NCBI RefSeq assembly: GCF_014773265.1
Contig: NZ_JACWMY010000001.1
Location: forward strand, 62,001-126,000
Direction: 5' to 3'
Length of the DNA: 64,000 nucleotides
DNA from: Mucilaginibacter pankratovii
GTDB lineage: Bacteria > Bacteroidota > Bacteroidia > Sphingobacteriales > Sphingobacteriaceae
Within the stretch, counting starts at the first letter, position 1. Each line of letters opens with the position of its first letter. The position numbers and the translations under genes were made by a program. Of the stretch, positions 28,483 through 37,419 are shown piece by piece. The notes beneath the pieces were generated by a model. It saw only the letters and a list, made by a program, of their open reading frames with translations. It did not search any database and had not been told where the DNA came from.

Positions 28483-29871
28483 ATGGACTACGATTTAATT
28501 GTAATTGGTTCGGGGCCGGGCGGCTATGTGGCCGCGATACGTGCATCACAGCTGGGTTTAAAAACTGCCATAGTTGAGAAAGAATCATTAGGTGGTATTT
28601 GCCTTAACTGGGGGTGTATCCCTACCAAAGCGCTGCTAAAAAGCGCGCAGGTTTTTGATTATTTAAACCACGCTGCAGATTATGGCATAAAAACCAGCGG
28701 TGGCGAGGTTGATTTTGAAGCTGTAATAAAACGCAGCCGCGGCGTTGCCGATGGCATGAGCAAAGGCGTACAGTTTTTAATGAAGAAAAACAAGATCGAC
28801 GTTATTATAGGTTACGGTTCGCTTAAAAGCAAAGGTACCGTTGCAGTTAAGATAGCAGACGGCAGCACAAAAGATTTTACCGCGAAACATATTATTATAG
28901 CAACAGGCGGCCGCTCGCGCGAGTTACCAAACCTTAAACAGGATGGCAAAAAGGTTATTGGCTACCGCCAGGCCATGATATTGCCCCAACAGCCAAAATC
29001 AATGGTTGTAGTAGGTTCGGGTGCTATCGGTATCGAGTTTGCTTACTTTTACAACGCTATCGGCACCAAGGTTACCGTAGTGGAGTTTTTAGATAACATC
29101 GTCCCACTGGAGGATGAAGAAATCTCAAAAGGCCTGTTCAGGATCCTGAAAAAACAAGGCATCAACATCATGACCAGCTCTACCGTTGAATCTGTTGATA
29201 CCAACGGCGAAGGCTGCAGGGTAAATGTTAAAACCGCATCAGGCAACATCGTATTAGAGGCTGATGTTGTATTATCTGCCATAGGTATCTCTACCAATAT
29301 AGAAGGCATCGGCCTGGAAGAGAATGGTGTAAAAACTGATAAAGGCAAGGTACTGGTTGACGACTACTACCAAACCAATGTAGAAGGCGTTTACGCTATC
29401 GGCGATATTGTTAAAGGCCAGGCATTGGCTCACGTAGCATCTGCCGAGGGTATCATCTGCGTTGAAAAAATTGCAGGCCAGCACCCAGAGCCATTAAACT
29501 ATAACAACATACCGGGTTGTACCTATTGCTGGCCGGAAGTTGCTTCGGTTGGTTATACCGAGAAAGCAGCCAAGGAAGCCGGTTACGAAATTAAAGTGGG
29601 TAAGTTCCCATTCTCGGCATCGGGCAAGGCAAGTGCCGCCGGCGCTAAAGATGGTTTTGTAAAACTCATCTTCGATGCCAAATACGGCGAGTTTTTAGGC
29701 GCGCACATGCTGGGTGCCAACGTTACCGAAATGATAGCCGAGGTAGTTACCGCACGCAAGTTGGAAAGTACCGGTCACGAGATCATCAAATCGGTACACC
29801 CTCACCCTACCATGAGCGAGGCTGTAATGGAAGCAGCCGCTGATGCTTACGGCGAAGTGATCCACTTGTAA
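28483..29871 (+). CDS. lpdA: Dihydrolipoyl dehydrogenase (E3)
   Basis: A 462-residue flavoprotein that reoxidises dihydrolipoamide in pyruvate and 2-oxoglutarate dehydrogenase complexes and the glycine cleavage system, passing electrons to NAD+. The FAD-binding GSGPGG is at 9-14 and the redox disulfide is C40-C45 in GGICLNWGCIPTK. A second Rossmann motif, VVGSGAIGIEFA, binds NAD. The C-terminal dimer interface carries the catalytic HPHPTMSE. All key residues are present. No E1 or E2 genes are adjacent, so it is an unlinked E3 gene. Confidence 0.97.
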   Translation: MDYDLIVIGSGPGGYVAAIRASQLGLKTAIVEKESLGGICLNWGCIPTKALLKSAQVFDYLNHAADYGIKTSGGEVDFEAVIKRSRGVADGMSKGVQFLMKKNKIDVIIGYGSLKSKGTVAVKIADGSTKDFTAKHIIIATGGRSRELPNLKQDGKKVIGYRQAMILPQQPKSMVVVGSGAIGIEFAYFYNAIGTKVTVVEFLDNIVPLEDEEISKGLFRILKKQGINIMTSSTVESVDTNGEGCRVNVKTASGNIVLEADVVLSAIGISTNIEGIGLEENGVKTDKGKVLVDDYYQTNVEGVYAIGDIVKGQALAHVASAEGIICVEKIAGQHPEPLNYNNIPGCTYCWPEVASVGYTEKAAKEAGYEIKVGKFPFSASGKASAAGAKDGFVKLIFDAKYGEFLGAHMLGANVTEMIAEVVTARKLESTGHEIIKSVHPHPTMSEAVMEAAADAYGEVIHL

Positions 29872-29948
29872 TCCTATTAAATAAATATTTTAACCCTTAG
29901 TTATCAGGGTGGCATCACATTTGTTTAACAATTGATGCCTGATATAAG

Positions 29949-29980
29949 GCCTTCTCAACATTATTGGGAAGGCTTTTTTA
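29949..29980 (+). terminator. Terminator of lpdA
   Basis: Arms GCCTTCTCA and TGGGAAGGC (one G-T pair) followed by TTTTTTATT. Confidence 0.75.
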
Positions 29981-29996
29981 TTAACCTGATACAGCT

Positions 29997-31553
29997 ATGG
30001 AAAAAAACAACGCCCTACCCCGTAACCAAACCCTTCGCGACAGCCAATTACTAAGTCCTTGGCAAAAAGGGCCGTACACATTGAATAATGCAGCCGATAT
30101 TTTTGAAGAGGCCAATATTTACGATGCCTTAATAGTTGGCGGCGGCATAACCGGCTTAACTACAGCGCTAATGTTGCAAAAACAAGGCAAACAGTGTGTA
30201 CTTGCCGAGGCATATACCATTGGCTACGGCACCACCGGCGGCACATCCGCCCATCTTAATACGTTTTTTGATGCCACCTACGCCGAAGTAGACAGCGATT
30301 TCGGCGAAGACGGCGCGAAACTATTAGCAAAATGCGGTAAAGAGGCGTTTGCATTAATTACCGACAACGTTAAGCAGTATAATATAGACTGCGACCTGGA
30401 GTATAAAGACGGCTACCTGTATGCCGAAACTGACGAAGAGGTAAAAATGCTGGGCGAGATCATGTCAGCATCTCAACGTGCAGGTATAAAAGTTGAAGAA
30501 GCTACAAAGAATGGCTTAAATGTTCCTTTTATAAAATCAATCGTATTTAAAGAACAAGGGCAGTTCCATCCGCTTAAATATATATTTAAACTTGCGGAAG
30601 CCTTTGTGGGAGCCGGCGGTGTAATATTGGAAAACACCTTTATCCGTGACAGTTCCTACGAAGATGGTGTGCATTCTGCGCAGGGTGATACGATAAAAAT
30701 CAAAGCAAAAAACCTGGTATATGCTACGCACCTGCCTCCGGGTATCAATGTATTAAACTTTAAATGTGCGCCCTACCGTAGTTATGTTTTAGGACTTAGG
30801 CTCGGCAATGAAAACGCCTACACTGATGCGCTTTCTTACGACAGTAAAGACCCCTATCATTATTTCCGTTCGCATATCATCGACGGTAAAAAATATATGA
30901 TCGTAGGCGGCGAAGACCACAAAACCGGACACGATGACCCAGAGGCCGCTTATGAAACCCTGGAGCAATACGTCCGCCAGTATTATGATGTGGCCGAAGT
31001 TAGCTTTAAATGGTCGTCGCAATATTATGTACCCGCTGATGGCCTGCCTTACATTGGGAAATTGCCTGCCGGGTACGATAATATGTACATTGCAACGGGA
31101 TTCAATGGTAATGGAATGACGTTTGGTACCATCTCCGGTAAGATGATTAGTGATGCTATCCTTGGTAAGGAAAACGAATATTTTGCATTATTTAGCCCGT
31201 CGCGGATAAAACCTGTAGCAGGCTTTATGGAGTTTGTGAAAGAGAACGCCGATGTGGCCTATCGGTTTATTGCCGACAGGTTAACCGCGGACAGTATCGA
31301 CTCCCTAAAGGAGATAGAAGCAGGTACCGGCAGTATTGTAAAGTACCAGGGTGAAAAACTGGCTGTTTACAAAGATGCCGAAGGTAAGGTAACCGCTCTA
31401 AACCCGGTTTGCACCCATGCCAAATGTATCGTGTGCTTTAACCCTGCCGAAACCAGTTGGGATTGCCCTTGCCATGGCGGCAGGTTTGATATTGATGGCA
31501 AAGTACTTACAGGCCCGCCACGCACCGATCTGCAAAAGGTGACCATTCTATAA
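29997..31553 (+). CDS. FAD-dependent oxidoreductase fused to a Rieske [2Fe-2S] domain
   Basis: A 518-residue two-domain protein. Residues about 42-400 form a DAO/GlpD-type FAD oxidoreductase with the dinucleotide motif VGGGITGLT (47-55) and the closing FAD motif YIATGFNGNGMTFGT. Residues about 425-518 form a Rieske domain with all four ligands: CTH (Cys, His) and CPCH (Cys, His) in CTHAKCIVCF...WDCPCHGGRFD. No signal peptide or membrane segment, so probably cytoplasmic. The arrangement matches a family annotated as 'FAD-dependent oxidoreductase with Rieske domain', of unknown substrate. It ends at a hairpin shared with the convergent esterase gene. Confidence 0.9.
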   Translation: MEKNNALPRNQTLRDSQLLSPWQKGPYTLNNAADIFEEANIYDALIVGGGITGLTTALMLQKQGKQCVLAEAYTIGYGTTGGTSAHLNTFFDATYAEVDSDFGEDGAKLLAKCGKEAFALITDNVKQYNIDCDLEYKDGYLYAETDEEVKMLGEIMSASQRAGIKVEEATKNGLNVPFIKSIVFKEQGQFHPLKYIFKLAEAFVGAGGVILENTFIRDSSYEDGVHSAQGDTIKIKAKNLVYATHLPPGINVLNFKCAPYRSYVLGLRLGNENAYTDALSYDSKDPYHYFRSHIIDGKKYMIVGGEDHKTGHDDPEAAYETLEQYVRQYYDVAEVSFKWSSQYYVPADGLPYIGKLPAGYDNMYIATGFNGNGMTFGTISGKMISDAILGKENEYFALFSPSRIKPVAGFMEFVKENADVAYRFIADRLTADSIDSLKEIEAGTGSIVKYQGEKLAVYKDAEGKVTALNPVCTHAKCIVCFNPAETSWDCPCHGGRFDIDGKVLTGPPRTDLQKVTIL

Positions 31554-31560
31554 AACAGTG

Positions 31561-31588
31561 AGCCGCTCCTACCAAAGTAAGAGCGGCT
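31561..31588. terminator. Hairpin between convergent genes
   Basis: Arms AGCCGCTC and GAGCGGCT, 12-nt loop, between the FAD-Rieske gene (+) and the esterase (-). There is no long T-run. Confidence 0.55.
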
Positions 31589-31609
31589 TCCACCATATAT
31601 TTACACTAA

Positions 31610-33238
31610 TTACTTGGTGTACTCCTTATCAAGGAACAGGTACCGGCCCCTAAGCTGTGGGCTTTCTTTTTCTAACACCGTTTTCACATTGATGTTGATG
31701 AACGATACCGGGCTGCCCTTTGTATTGCCGGTCCATTTTGGCACAGCTGCACCATTAGGGTTGCCGGTTTTAATAAAGTTGGCAAAGTAAGCTTCCATGG
31801 TGGCGGATACTTTGTAGTCCTTAGGTGTCCAGGCGTAGGTTAGGTTGGTAGCAAGGTTGCCCATTGCATATTCAATTTCTGACGCGTGCGCAGCCCCAAC
31901 ATATACTTCGGGTGCTTTTGCGGCGGGCTTGGTGCCATCGTCTTTAATAATACCACCTGCAAGGCCCGCCCTGGCGTTACCCATTTTGGCCGTCATGGCC
32001 GGCCTTGGTTTCGAGAACAGGTAACGATAAACCGGTTTGCCGCTGGTTTGGGTGTGCAGGTCGGCCCATTTCCAGGTACTGTAGGATATAAACCGGTCGC
32101 TGGCCAATTCCGTGGCCGATTTCAGCACCTCTTCCTGTGTTGCACCGGGGTACAGTTTAAGTACTTCGTCGGCTTTATCGGCATAAAACATTTTCAGTTG
32201 TTTAGCATAATTCTCGGGCGTTGGCGGCAGCCCGTACATCACCGCCTGGAAGGGTATCTCGGCAGAGTTCCAGCCAACCAGCAGCGGCACTTTTGCCTGC
32301 TCGCCGGCAGCAAAAACATCGGCAGGCTTTTTGGTGAGAAAATATCCGTCGATATTACCTGATGATAGTGGCGGCATACCTTGTTTGGATGCCTGCTCCA
32401 ATAGTTCGCCGGCAGGTATAGCGCGTAAAGCAGCTAAATTGGCCGCACCAACCTTTTCGGCGAATTTTGTGCCGTTGCCTTCAGCCTCGGCCAGTGGGAT
32501 GGCGGCAAGTGTTGGTTTTATCATGGCACCGCTCTCTCCTATTGCGCCGGCTATTAATCCTTTTGATAGTGGCGAAACCATTTGTGCCGATACCGCTATA
32601 GAACCTGCCGATTCGCCGGCAATGGTAACCCGTTTTGGGTCGCCGCCAAAAGCAGCTATATTGGCTTGCACCCAGCGCAACGCCGCGTTCTGATCCATCA
32701 GCGCATAATTACCTGATGATTTGTGCGGAGATTCTTTACTCAATTCCGGGTGCGCCATAAAGCCGAATACCCCCAGGCGGTAATTAACCGTAAGTGCTAT
32801 AATACCACGCTTAGCCATACTCTCACCATCGTACCGCGCTTCTGAGCCATCGCCGGCCACAAAGCCGCCGCCATAGAAATAAACCAACACCGGCATTTTT
32901 TCCTTCGTTTTTTTGGCAGGCACCCATACATTAAGGTACAGGCAATCTTCGCTCATGCCCGGCGAACGGAAGCCCATATCGCCAAACACCTTTTTTTGCA
33001 TAGGGTTATAGCCAAAGGCATCGCATTTGCGTATGCCGCCCCAGCTGTTTGCCGGCTGCGGATCTTTCCAGCGCAGATCACCTATCGGTGGTTGCGCAAA
33101 CGGGATACCTTTAAAGCTGATAACACCAGATTTTTCGGTAACGCCTTCAACCTGCCCTTTGTCGGTTTTAATTAGTGTTTGTGCCACAGCCACGGTAACG
33201 GCCATTTGTACAAGCACAAAAAGTGTTAATTTTTTCAT
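31610..33238 (-). CDS. Secreted type-B carboxylesterase
   Basis: I chose the ATG at 33238 (MKKLTLFVLVQMAVTVAVAQ), which starts a clean signal peptide; the in-frame upstream ATG would add a charged, unlikely leader. The resulting 542-residue protein is a type-B carboxylesterase of the alpha/beta-hydrolase fold, related to para-nitrobenzyl esterase. The catalytic serine is S210 in AGESAGS, the oxyanion loop is FYGGGFVAGDGS, and EDCLYLNVWVP is the family signature. It probably acts in the periplasm or outside the cell on ester-containing metabolites. It is divergent from a Nudix-like regulator, which may control it. Confidence 0.9.
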   Translation of the reverse strand: MKKLTLFVLVQMAVTVAVAQTLIKTDKGQVEGVTEKSGVISFKGIPFAQPPIGDLRWKDPQPANSWGGIRKCDAFGYNPMQKKVFGDMGFRSPGMSEDCLYLNVWVPAKKTKEKMPVLVYFYGGGFVAGDGSEARYDGESMAKRGIIALTVNYRLGVFGFMAHPELSKESPHKSSGNYALMDQNAALRWVQANIAAFGGDPKRVTIAGESAGSIAVSAQMVSPLSKGLIAGAIGESGAMIKPTLAAIPLAEAEGNGTKFAEKVGAANLAALRAIPAGELLEQASKQGMPPLSSGNIDGYFLTKKPADVFAAGEQAKVPLLVGWNSAEIPFQAVMYGLPPTPENYAKQLKMFYADKADEVLKLYPGATQEEVLKSATELASDRFISYSTWKWADLHTQTSGKPVYRYLFSKPRPAMTAKMGNARAGLAGGIIKDDGTKPAAKAPEVYVGAAHASEIEYAMGNLATNLTYAWTPKDYKVSATMEAYFANFIKTGNPNGAAVPKWTGNTKGSPVSFININVKTVLEKESPQLRGRYLFLDKEYTK

Positions 33239-33303
33239 TCGAATTTGGTTTATTTTGGTTGGATTTACATGAACAATAAGCATCATTTTTAAGCAGTTGA
33301 CTA

Positions 33304-33322
33304 TTGTATCATTATGTTACAA
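33304..33322. promoter_or_regulatory. Candidate operator in esterase/Nudix-regulator intergenic region
   Basis: A 19-bp near-palindrome, TTGTATCATTATGTTACAA: pairs TTGTA/TACAA and CAT/ATG match, with one T-T mismatch. It is central in the 139-bp divergent region, a usual place for an operator of a divergently encoded regulator. Confidence 0.5.
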
Positions 33323-33377
33323 TAATAATTTGTAATATTGGCATTATCAAATTTATTTGTTTACGGCGGGCAAAATA

Positions 33378-34106
33378 ATGAGCGATCAACCCACATCAAA
33401 AGAAGACCACCCGACGGGAGAAGGATTTATTCCTCACCTCGCCGTGGACGCGGTAATATTCGGCTTTCACGATAAACAACTGAAGGTGCTGCTGATGCAA
33501 TACAGTAAAACCGGGCTTTATGCGCTGCCCGGTGGTTTTATCCGCCAAAACGAGAACCTTAACGATGCTGCAAAACGCGTAGCATCCGAGCGAACAGGTT
33601 TAACCGATATTTTTTTAGAGCAATTCCATGTATTTGGCGACCTGGCCCGGCACGACCCTACCCCATTCGCCTCCTTTATGGCTGCAAACGGAACCGAACC
33701 CGATGCCGACCACTGGCTGCTGCAGCGCTTTATCAGCGTGGGCTATTTTGCGCTGGTAGATTTTACTAAGGTTACACCCACCCCCGATAAAATATTTGAC
33801 AGCTGCGGCTGGTATCACCTTAATGCCTTGCCGCCACTGATACAAGATCATACCGCCATTGTAAACAAAGCGCTTGATTCGCTAAGGATAATGCTGGATG
33901 ATAAACTGATCGGCTTTAACCTACTGCCCGAGGATTTTACCATGGGCGATCTGCAAAGCCTCTACGAAACTATATTAGGCAAAAGTTTGCTTCGGCCCGC
34001 ATTTCAGCGGAAAATGCTTGGCCTGGGTATACTGGAGCGGGTTGCAAAAAAATATAGCGGCGGTGCACATAAAGCACCTTATTTATATCGCTTTGTTTAT
34101 AAATAA
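33378..34106 (+). CDS. Nudix-domain transcriptional regulator (NrtR/AraR-like)
   Basis: The ATG at 33378 (MSDQPTSKEDHP) is preferred over the TTG 21 bp upstream. The protein has 242 residues. The N-terminal Nudix domain (about 18-150) has HLAVDAVIFGFHDKQLKVLLMQ and GLYALPGGFIRQNENLNDAAK. The catalytic Nudix box is degenerate: REUxEE becomes RVASER, losing most metal-binding glutamates. The C-terminal part (about 165-242) looks like a winged helix, as in NrtR and the Bacteroides arabinose regulator AraR. So it probably senses a sugar or ADP-ribose ligand rather than hydrolysing one. A palindrome upstream is a candidate operator, and the divergent esterase a candidate target. Confidence 0.8.
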   Translation: MSDQPTSKEDHPTGEGFIPHLAVDAVIFGFHDKQLKVLLMQYSKTGLYALPGGFIRQNENLNDAAKRVASERTGLTDIFLEQFHVFGDLARHDPTPFASFMAANGTEPDADHWLLQRFISVGYFALVDFTKVTPTPDKIFDSCGWYHLNALPPLIQDHTAIVNKALDSLRIMLDDKLIGFNLLPEDFTMGDLQSLYETILGKSLLRPAFQRKMLGLGILERVAKKYSGGAHKAPYLYRFVYK

Positions 34107-34125
34107 GTTGTTACTTTTATAACCG

Positions 34126-34404
34126 ATGAAACCTACGGTTATTATAGAATATTGCCCCAAATGCAACTGGCTGCTGCGCGCCGCATACATGGCCCAGGAA
34201 CTGCTTACAACATTTAGTGATGAACTTTATGGTGTAACGCTGCAACCAAGCGAAACCAGCGGGCGTTATACGATAAGAGTAAACGATGCCGAGATCTTTG
34301 ACAGAAAACAACAGGGGCGTTTCCCGGAGATAAAAGAATTGAAACAATTGGTGAGGGATACAGTCAGTCCCGGGAAAAATTTGGGCCACTCAGATAAATC
34401 ATAA
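34126..34404 (+). CDS. SelT/SelW/SelH-family (Rdx) thioredoxin-like protein
   Basis: A 92-residue protein of the Rdx family, with the redox motif CPKC (C10, C13) after the first strand PTVIIEY. RAAYMAQELLTTFSDELYGV and GRYTIRVNDAEIFDRK follow. Eukaryotic relatives have Cys-x-x-Sec; this one uses cysteine. Biochemical function is generally unknown, with a thiol-redox role likely. It starts 19 bp after the Nudix regulator and precedes an Rrf2 regulator. Confidence 0.88.
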   Translation: MKPTVIIEYCPKCNWLLRAAYMAQELLTTFSDELYGVTLQPSETSGRYTIRVNDAEIFDRKQQGRFPEIKELKQLVRDTVSPGKNLGHSDKS

Positions 34405-34450
34405 TTTTTTACTTAATTTTCGCCTGTTAGCTTAACAAATTTTGTTTACG

Positions 34451-34458
34451 TAACTTTG
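34451..34458 (+). promoter_or_regulatory. Candidate -7 element TAACTTTG of the Rrf2 gene
   Basis: Fits TAnnTTTG, 16 bp before the ATG at 34475. Confidence 0.4.
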
Positions 34459-34474
34459 CAGCTTAATTTTTAAA

Positions 34475-34909
34475 ATGCTATCCAAAAAAACTAAATACGC
34501 TATAAAAGCGCTGGTAGCCATGGGCAAAAACATGGATAAACCGCCTATGCAGATATCTAAAATTGCCGAAGTAGAGAAAATTCCGAAGAAATTTCTGGAA
34601 CAGATCCTTTTAGACCTTCGCAACGCGGGTTTTTTATACAGTAAAAAGGGCGCAGGCGGTGGTTACAGCTTAAATAAGGATCCAAAGGAGATATTTTTGG
34701 TAAGCATTATGCGTATTACCGATGGACCAATAGCTATGGTGCCTTGCGCCAGCTTAAACTTTTACCACCGTTGCGACGAATGCCACCAGGAAACTACCTG
34801 CGGTATCCGTGATGTTTTTATTGAAGTACGCGATGCTTCGCTAAAAATACTATCAGAAACCAGCATAGCCGATATTATTGCAAGGGAGACCAATTTGATA
34901 AACCTGTAA
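34475..34909 (+). CDS. Rrf2-family transcriptional regulator
   Basis: A 144-residue Rrf2 regulator. The N-terminal winged helix begins LSKKTKYAIKALVAM and contains KKGAGGGYSL, a family signature in the wing. The sensor loop has four cysteines (C91, C100, C103, C109), spaced CX8CX2CX5C, which could bind an Fe-S cluster or sense thiol/redox state, as in IscR-type members. It likely controls iron-sulfur, cysteine or redox genes. The SelW-like gene lies just upstream. Confidence 0.9.
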   Translation: MLSKKTKYAIKALVAMGKNMDKPPMQISKIAEVEKIPKKFLEQILLDLRNAGFLYSKKGAGGGYSLNKDPKEIFLVSIMRITDGPIAMVPCASLNFYHRCDECHQETTCGIRDVFIEVRDASLKILSETSIADIIARETNLINL

Positions 34910-35000
34910 GCAAACGCACAACCTAAATCTTAAGCCGACAACCTTTCCATCATCCACCTGTACAATAAAACTTAGCAGGGCTGTTTTACGTTAAGTAAAT

Positions 35001-35726
35001 ATGCTCAATGTAAAACATGCCTGGTTATTACTTTATGCCTTAGCAGTATGCTTTAAATTATCCGCGCAGCAAACAGGTAAGGTTTACACTTATAAATCGG
35101 CCTCTGCGGGCGGTGAGGGTAAATTTTATCTTGGCCGGGAGATTGCGCAGGTAATGAGTTTTGACGGCGCCGCAGGGCTGGAGCGCGATAGCCGACAACG
35201 GGAAGAGAACGCTGAGCTTGCTATATCTAAGCTACCCATTAGCAAAAATAGCATAGTTGCCGATATAGGCGCAGGCACGGGTTATTATACCTTCAGGATA
35301 GCGCCTAAATTGGCCCAGGGAAAGATCTACGCCGTAGAGATACAGGATGACGCCATTAAATACCTGATAAACAAGAGCCGGCAACTACAACAAAATAATG
35401 TTACTGTTATAAAGGGCGGAGAACGCTCCACAAACTTACCTGCCAATGCTATCGACCTGGCTATAATGGTAGATGTATACCATGAGTTGCTTTACCCGCA
35501 GGAGATGCTACAGGCTATACGCCTATCGCTAAAACCAAAAGGAAAGCTATTGTTACTGGAGTACCGCGCCGAAGACCCCGGGGTACCAATAAAAGTACTG
35601 CATAAAATGAGCGTAGCCCAGGTAAATAAAGAAATGAAAGCAAACGGTTTCCACTGGTGCAGCGCCGCGAATTTATGCCGATACAGCATTTCCTGGTTTA
35701 CCAGAGGGATTAAAGCTATTCGTTAA
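35001..35726 (+). CDS. Exported class I SAM-dependent methyltransferase
   Basis: A 241-residue protein with an N-terminal signal-like segment (MLNVKHAWLLLYALAVCFKLSAQ) followed by a class I methyltransferase fold. SAM motif I is VADIGAGTGYYTF (86-98), with YAVEIQDD as motif II, LAIMVDVYHEL as motif IV and LKPKGKLLLLEYR as post-II. A signal peptide on a SAM methyltransferase is unexpected, because SAM is cytoplasmic; the segment could instead anchor the protein at the membrane facing the cytoplasm. The substrate is unknown. Its 3' end overlaps the convergent TPR gene by 11 bp. Confidence 0.82.
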   Translation: MLNVKHAWLLLYALAVCFKLSAQQTGKVYTYKSASAGGEGKFYLGREIAQVMSFDGAAGLERDSRQREENAELAISKLPISKNSIVADIGAGTGYYTFRIAPKLAQGKIYAVEIQDDAIKYLINKSRQLQQNNVTVIKGGERSTNLPANAIDLAIMVDVYHELLYPQEMLQAIRLSLKPKGKLLLLEYRAEDPGVPIKVLHKMSVAQVNKEMKANGFHWCSAANLCRYSISWFTRGIKAIR

Positions 35727-37224
35727 TTTTTTCGGAAATGTTCTTAATAGCCTCATCAAGGCGTTTGGCAGAACTAAGCAGGTACTCTTCGCATTGCTTA
35801 TATTCCTCTTTGTTATTATCACTATGCTGTATTATATCCATAATACCCAGGATGTTGGTAAGGTGTTTGCGTACCTCGTGCGAATTGATAAAAGCAAGCT
35901 CGGCCTTTTTGGTAGCAAATAAAAGCTGCTCGTAATGGCGTTTTTGCTTTACGTTACGATAGATCAGCGCGATAGCCACAATTATTAAAGCGGCTACTAT
36001 CACCATAAATATTAGCCAAAGCCGCTCTTTTTCGTAAATGGCTGTGCGTTGTGTATAAGAGTTTTCGGCCTCGTCTATTTTTATTTGCGAGGAGATATCC
36101 CCTACCTGGGTTAAGCGCAGGTTATTCTCCTGCGACTCCTTTAGTGCCAGCATATAATTATATGATGCCAGTTTGTTATCGCCCTTTTGCTGCGCTATTT
36201 GTGCCAGCACATCGTAAAAGTGGTACTTAATTTCGGGGTGGTTATTTGCTGCGGCAATGGTTAACTGCGCATCTATCTTCTTTTTTGCAGAGTCCAGCTG
36301 CCCGTTCATAAAATAAGCATCGGCAAGGCGCTGCTCCTCCAGGTCGTTGTAAATGTATTTAGGGCTTTTTTCCATGGCAATTATTTGTTTAATGGCCAAT
36401 GGGTAATCGTGCTTCAGCAGCGTAATATAATAAGCGGTGCGCTGCCTGTAATTGAATATTTTGTAATTCTTGTTTCGCGGATCGTTCAGTTTTGCATGAT
36501 AAGCTTTCAGCGAATCAATATTATTTTGCCTGAAATAATTTTCAGATTTATTATAATATATAACGCTCGAGAGCAAATTCATGTTCTTTTCGTCATTACT
36601 TATCAGAGCCAAAGCCTTGTCGAGGTAGTTTAAAGACTGGATATAAAAGCCCGATTTGTAATAAAGATCAGAAATGTTAATGTTTAAAGATGCCTGCGGG
36701 CGATTATCCGGCAGCTTATCCTTCAGTTTTGCCACTTCTTTTTTGGCGAGGCGGTAGTTAAAAACAGCCCCGATAAAGTTGCCCTGGTCGGTTTGAATGA
36801 AGCCCAAATGCGTGTAAAACTGAAACAAAAGATAGGCGTCGTTCTTTTTTTCGGCCAACTGAATGGCCTTGTTCATGTATACTTCGGCATCTTTTAAATT
36901 GTGCTTTTTGTACAACGCAAAACTTGCCATAAAATTAGAGAATGCGTCTCTATCAACCATGCTATATTTTGTAAACACCTGGTTAAAAGTATCTTGCACA
37001 GCCAAAAGCTTATCCTCTGCAGAGGCTTGTATATAATTTTTTATAAAAACAACCAACCTCTTTTGCCTTGTAAAATCGTCTTTCTGCTCCAGGATATTGG
37101 CTAATGTATCTTGATTTATTTTTGACTGGCGAAAGGGCACAACAGCACTTTTAGGCACTTGTGCCTGCAGAGTTAAAAAAAATGAAAATGTAAAACTTAT
37201 AAGAATAATAAGCGTTCTACGCAT
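35716..37224 (-). CDS. TPR membrane protein with a C-terminal DHp-like segment, no ATPase domain
   Basis: A 502-residue protein. Signal peptide 1-21 (LQAQ), then TPR-like helical repeats (about 75-370) in the periplasm and a membrane helix (about 398-418). A cytoplasmic tail resembles the DHp helices of a histidine kinase, FINSHEVRKHLTNILGIMDII with the candidate phospho-acceptor H449, followed by a second helix (about 475-500). TPR-TM-kinase proteins are common in Bacteroidota, but they normally continue with a HATPase domain of about 120 residues. Here the protein stops 53 residues after H449, with no frameshifted ATPase visible downstream. It may be a phosphotransfer partner, a signalling decoy or a decayed kinase. 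Confidence 0.8.
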   Translation of the reverse strand: MRRTLIILISFTFSFFLTLQAQVPKSAVVPFRQSKINQDTLANILEQKDDFTRQKRLVVFIKNYIQASAEDKLLAVQDTFNQVFTKYSMVDRDAFSNFMASFALYKKHNLKDAEVYMNKAIQLAEKKNDAYLLFQFYTHLGFIQTDQGNFIGAVFNYRLAKKEVAKLKDKLPDNRPQASLNINISDLYYKSGFYIQSLNYLDKALALISNDEKNMNLLSSVIYYNKSENYFRQNNIDSLKAYHAKLNDPRNKNYKIFNYRQRTAYYITLLKHDYPLAIKQIIAMEKSPKYIYNDLEEQRLADAYFMNGQLDSAKKKIDAQLTIAAANNHPEIKYHFYDVLAQIAQQKGDNKLASYNYMLALKESQENNLRLTQVGDISSQIKIDEAENSYTQRTAIYEKERLWLIFMVIVAALIIVAIALIYRNVKQKRHYEQLLFATKKAELAFINSHEVRKHLTNILGIMDIIQHSDNNKEEYKQCEEYLLSSAKRLDEAIKNISEKINE

Positions 37225-37419
37225 GAAGTATATTTTCTATAAATTTACGGTTGCCTTTGATAAAAACAAATTATAGAAAATTATACTTGACCGTTTTCAA
37301 AAAAAACTTTTTTTTGAAACTTTTTTTTAAAAACCACGTATTAATACTTGGTTATAAAAATATTTTATATCTTTACATAATTTTTAAAGGAACAATATAA
37401 AAACCTACTAAATATACAC

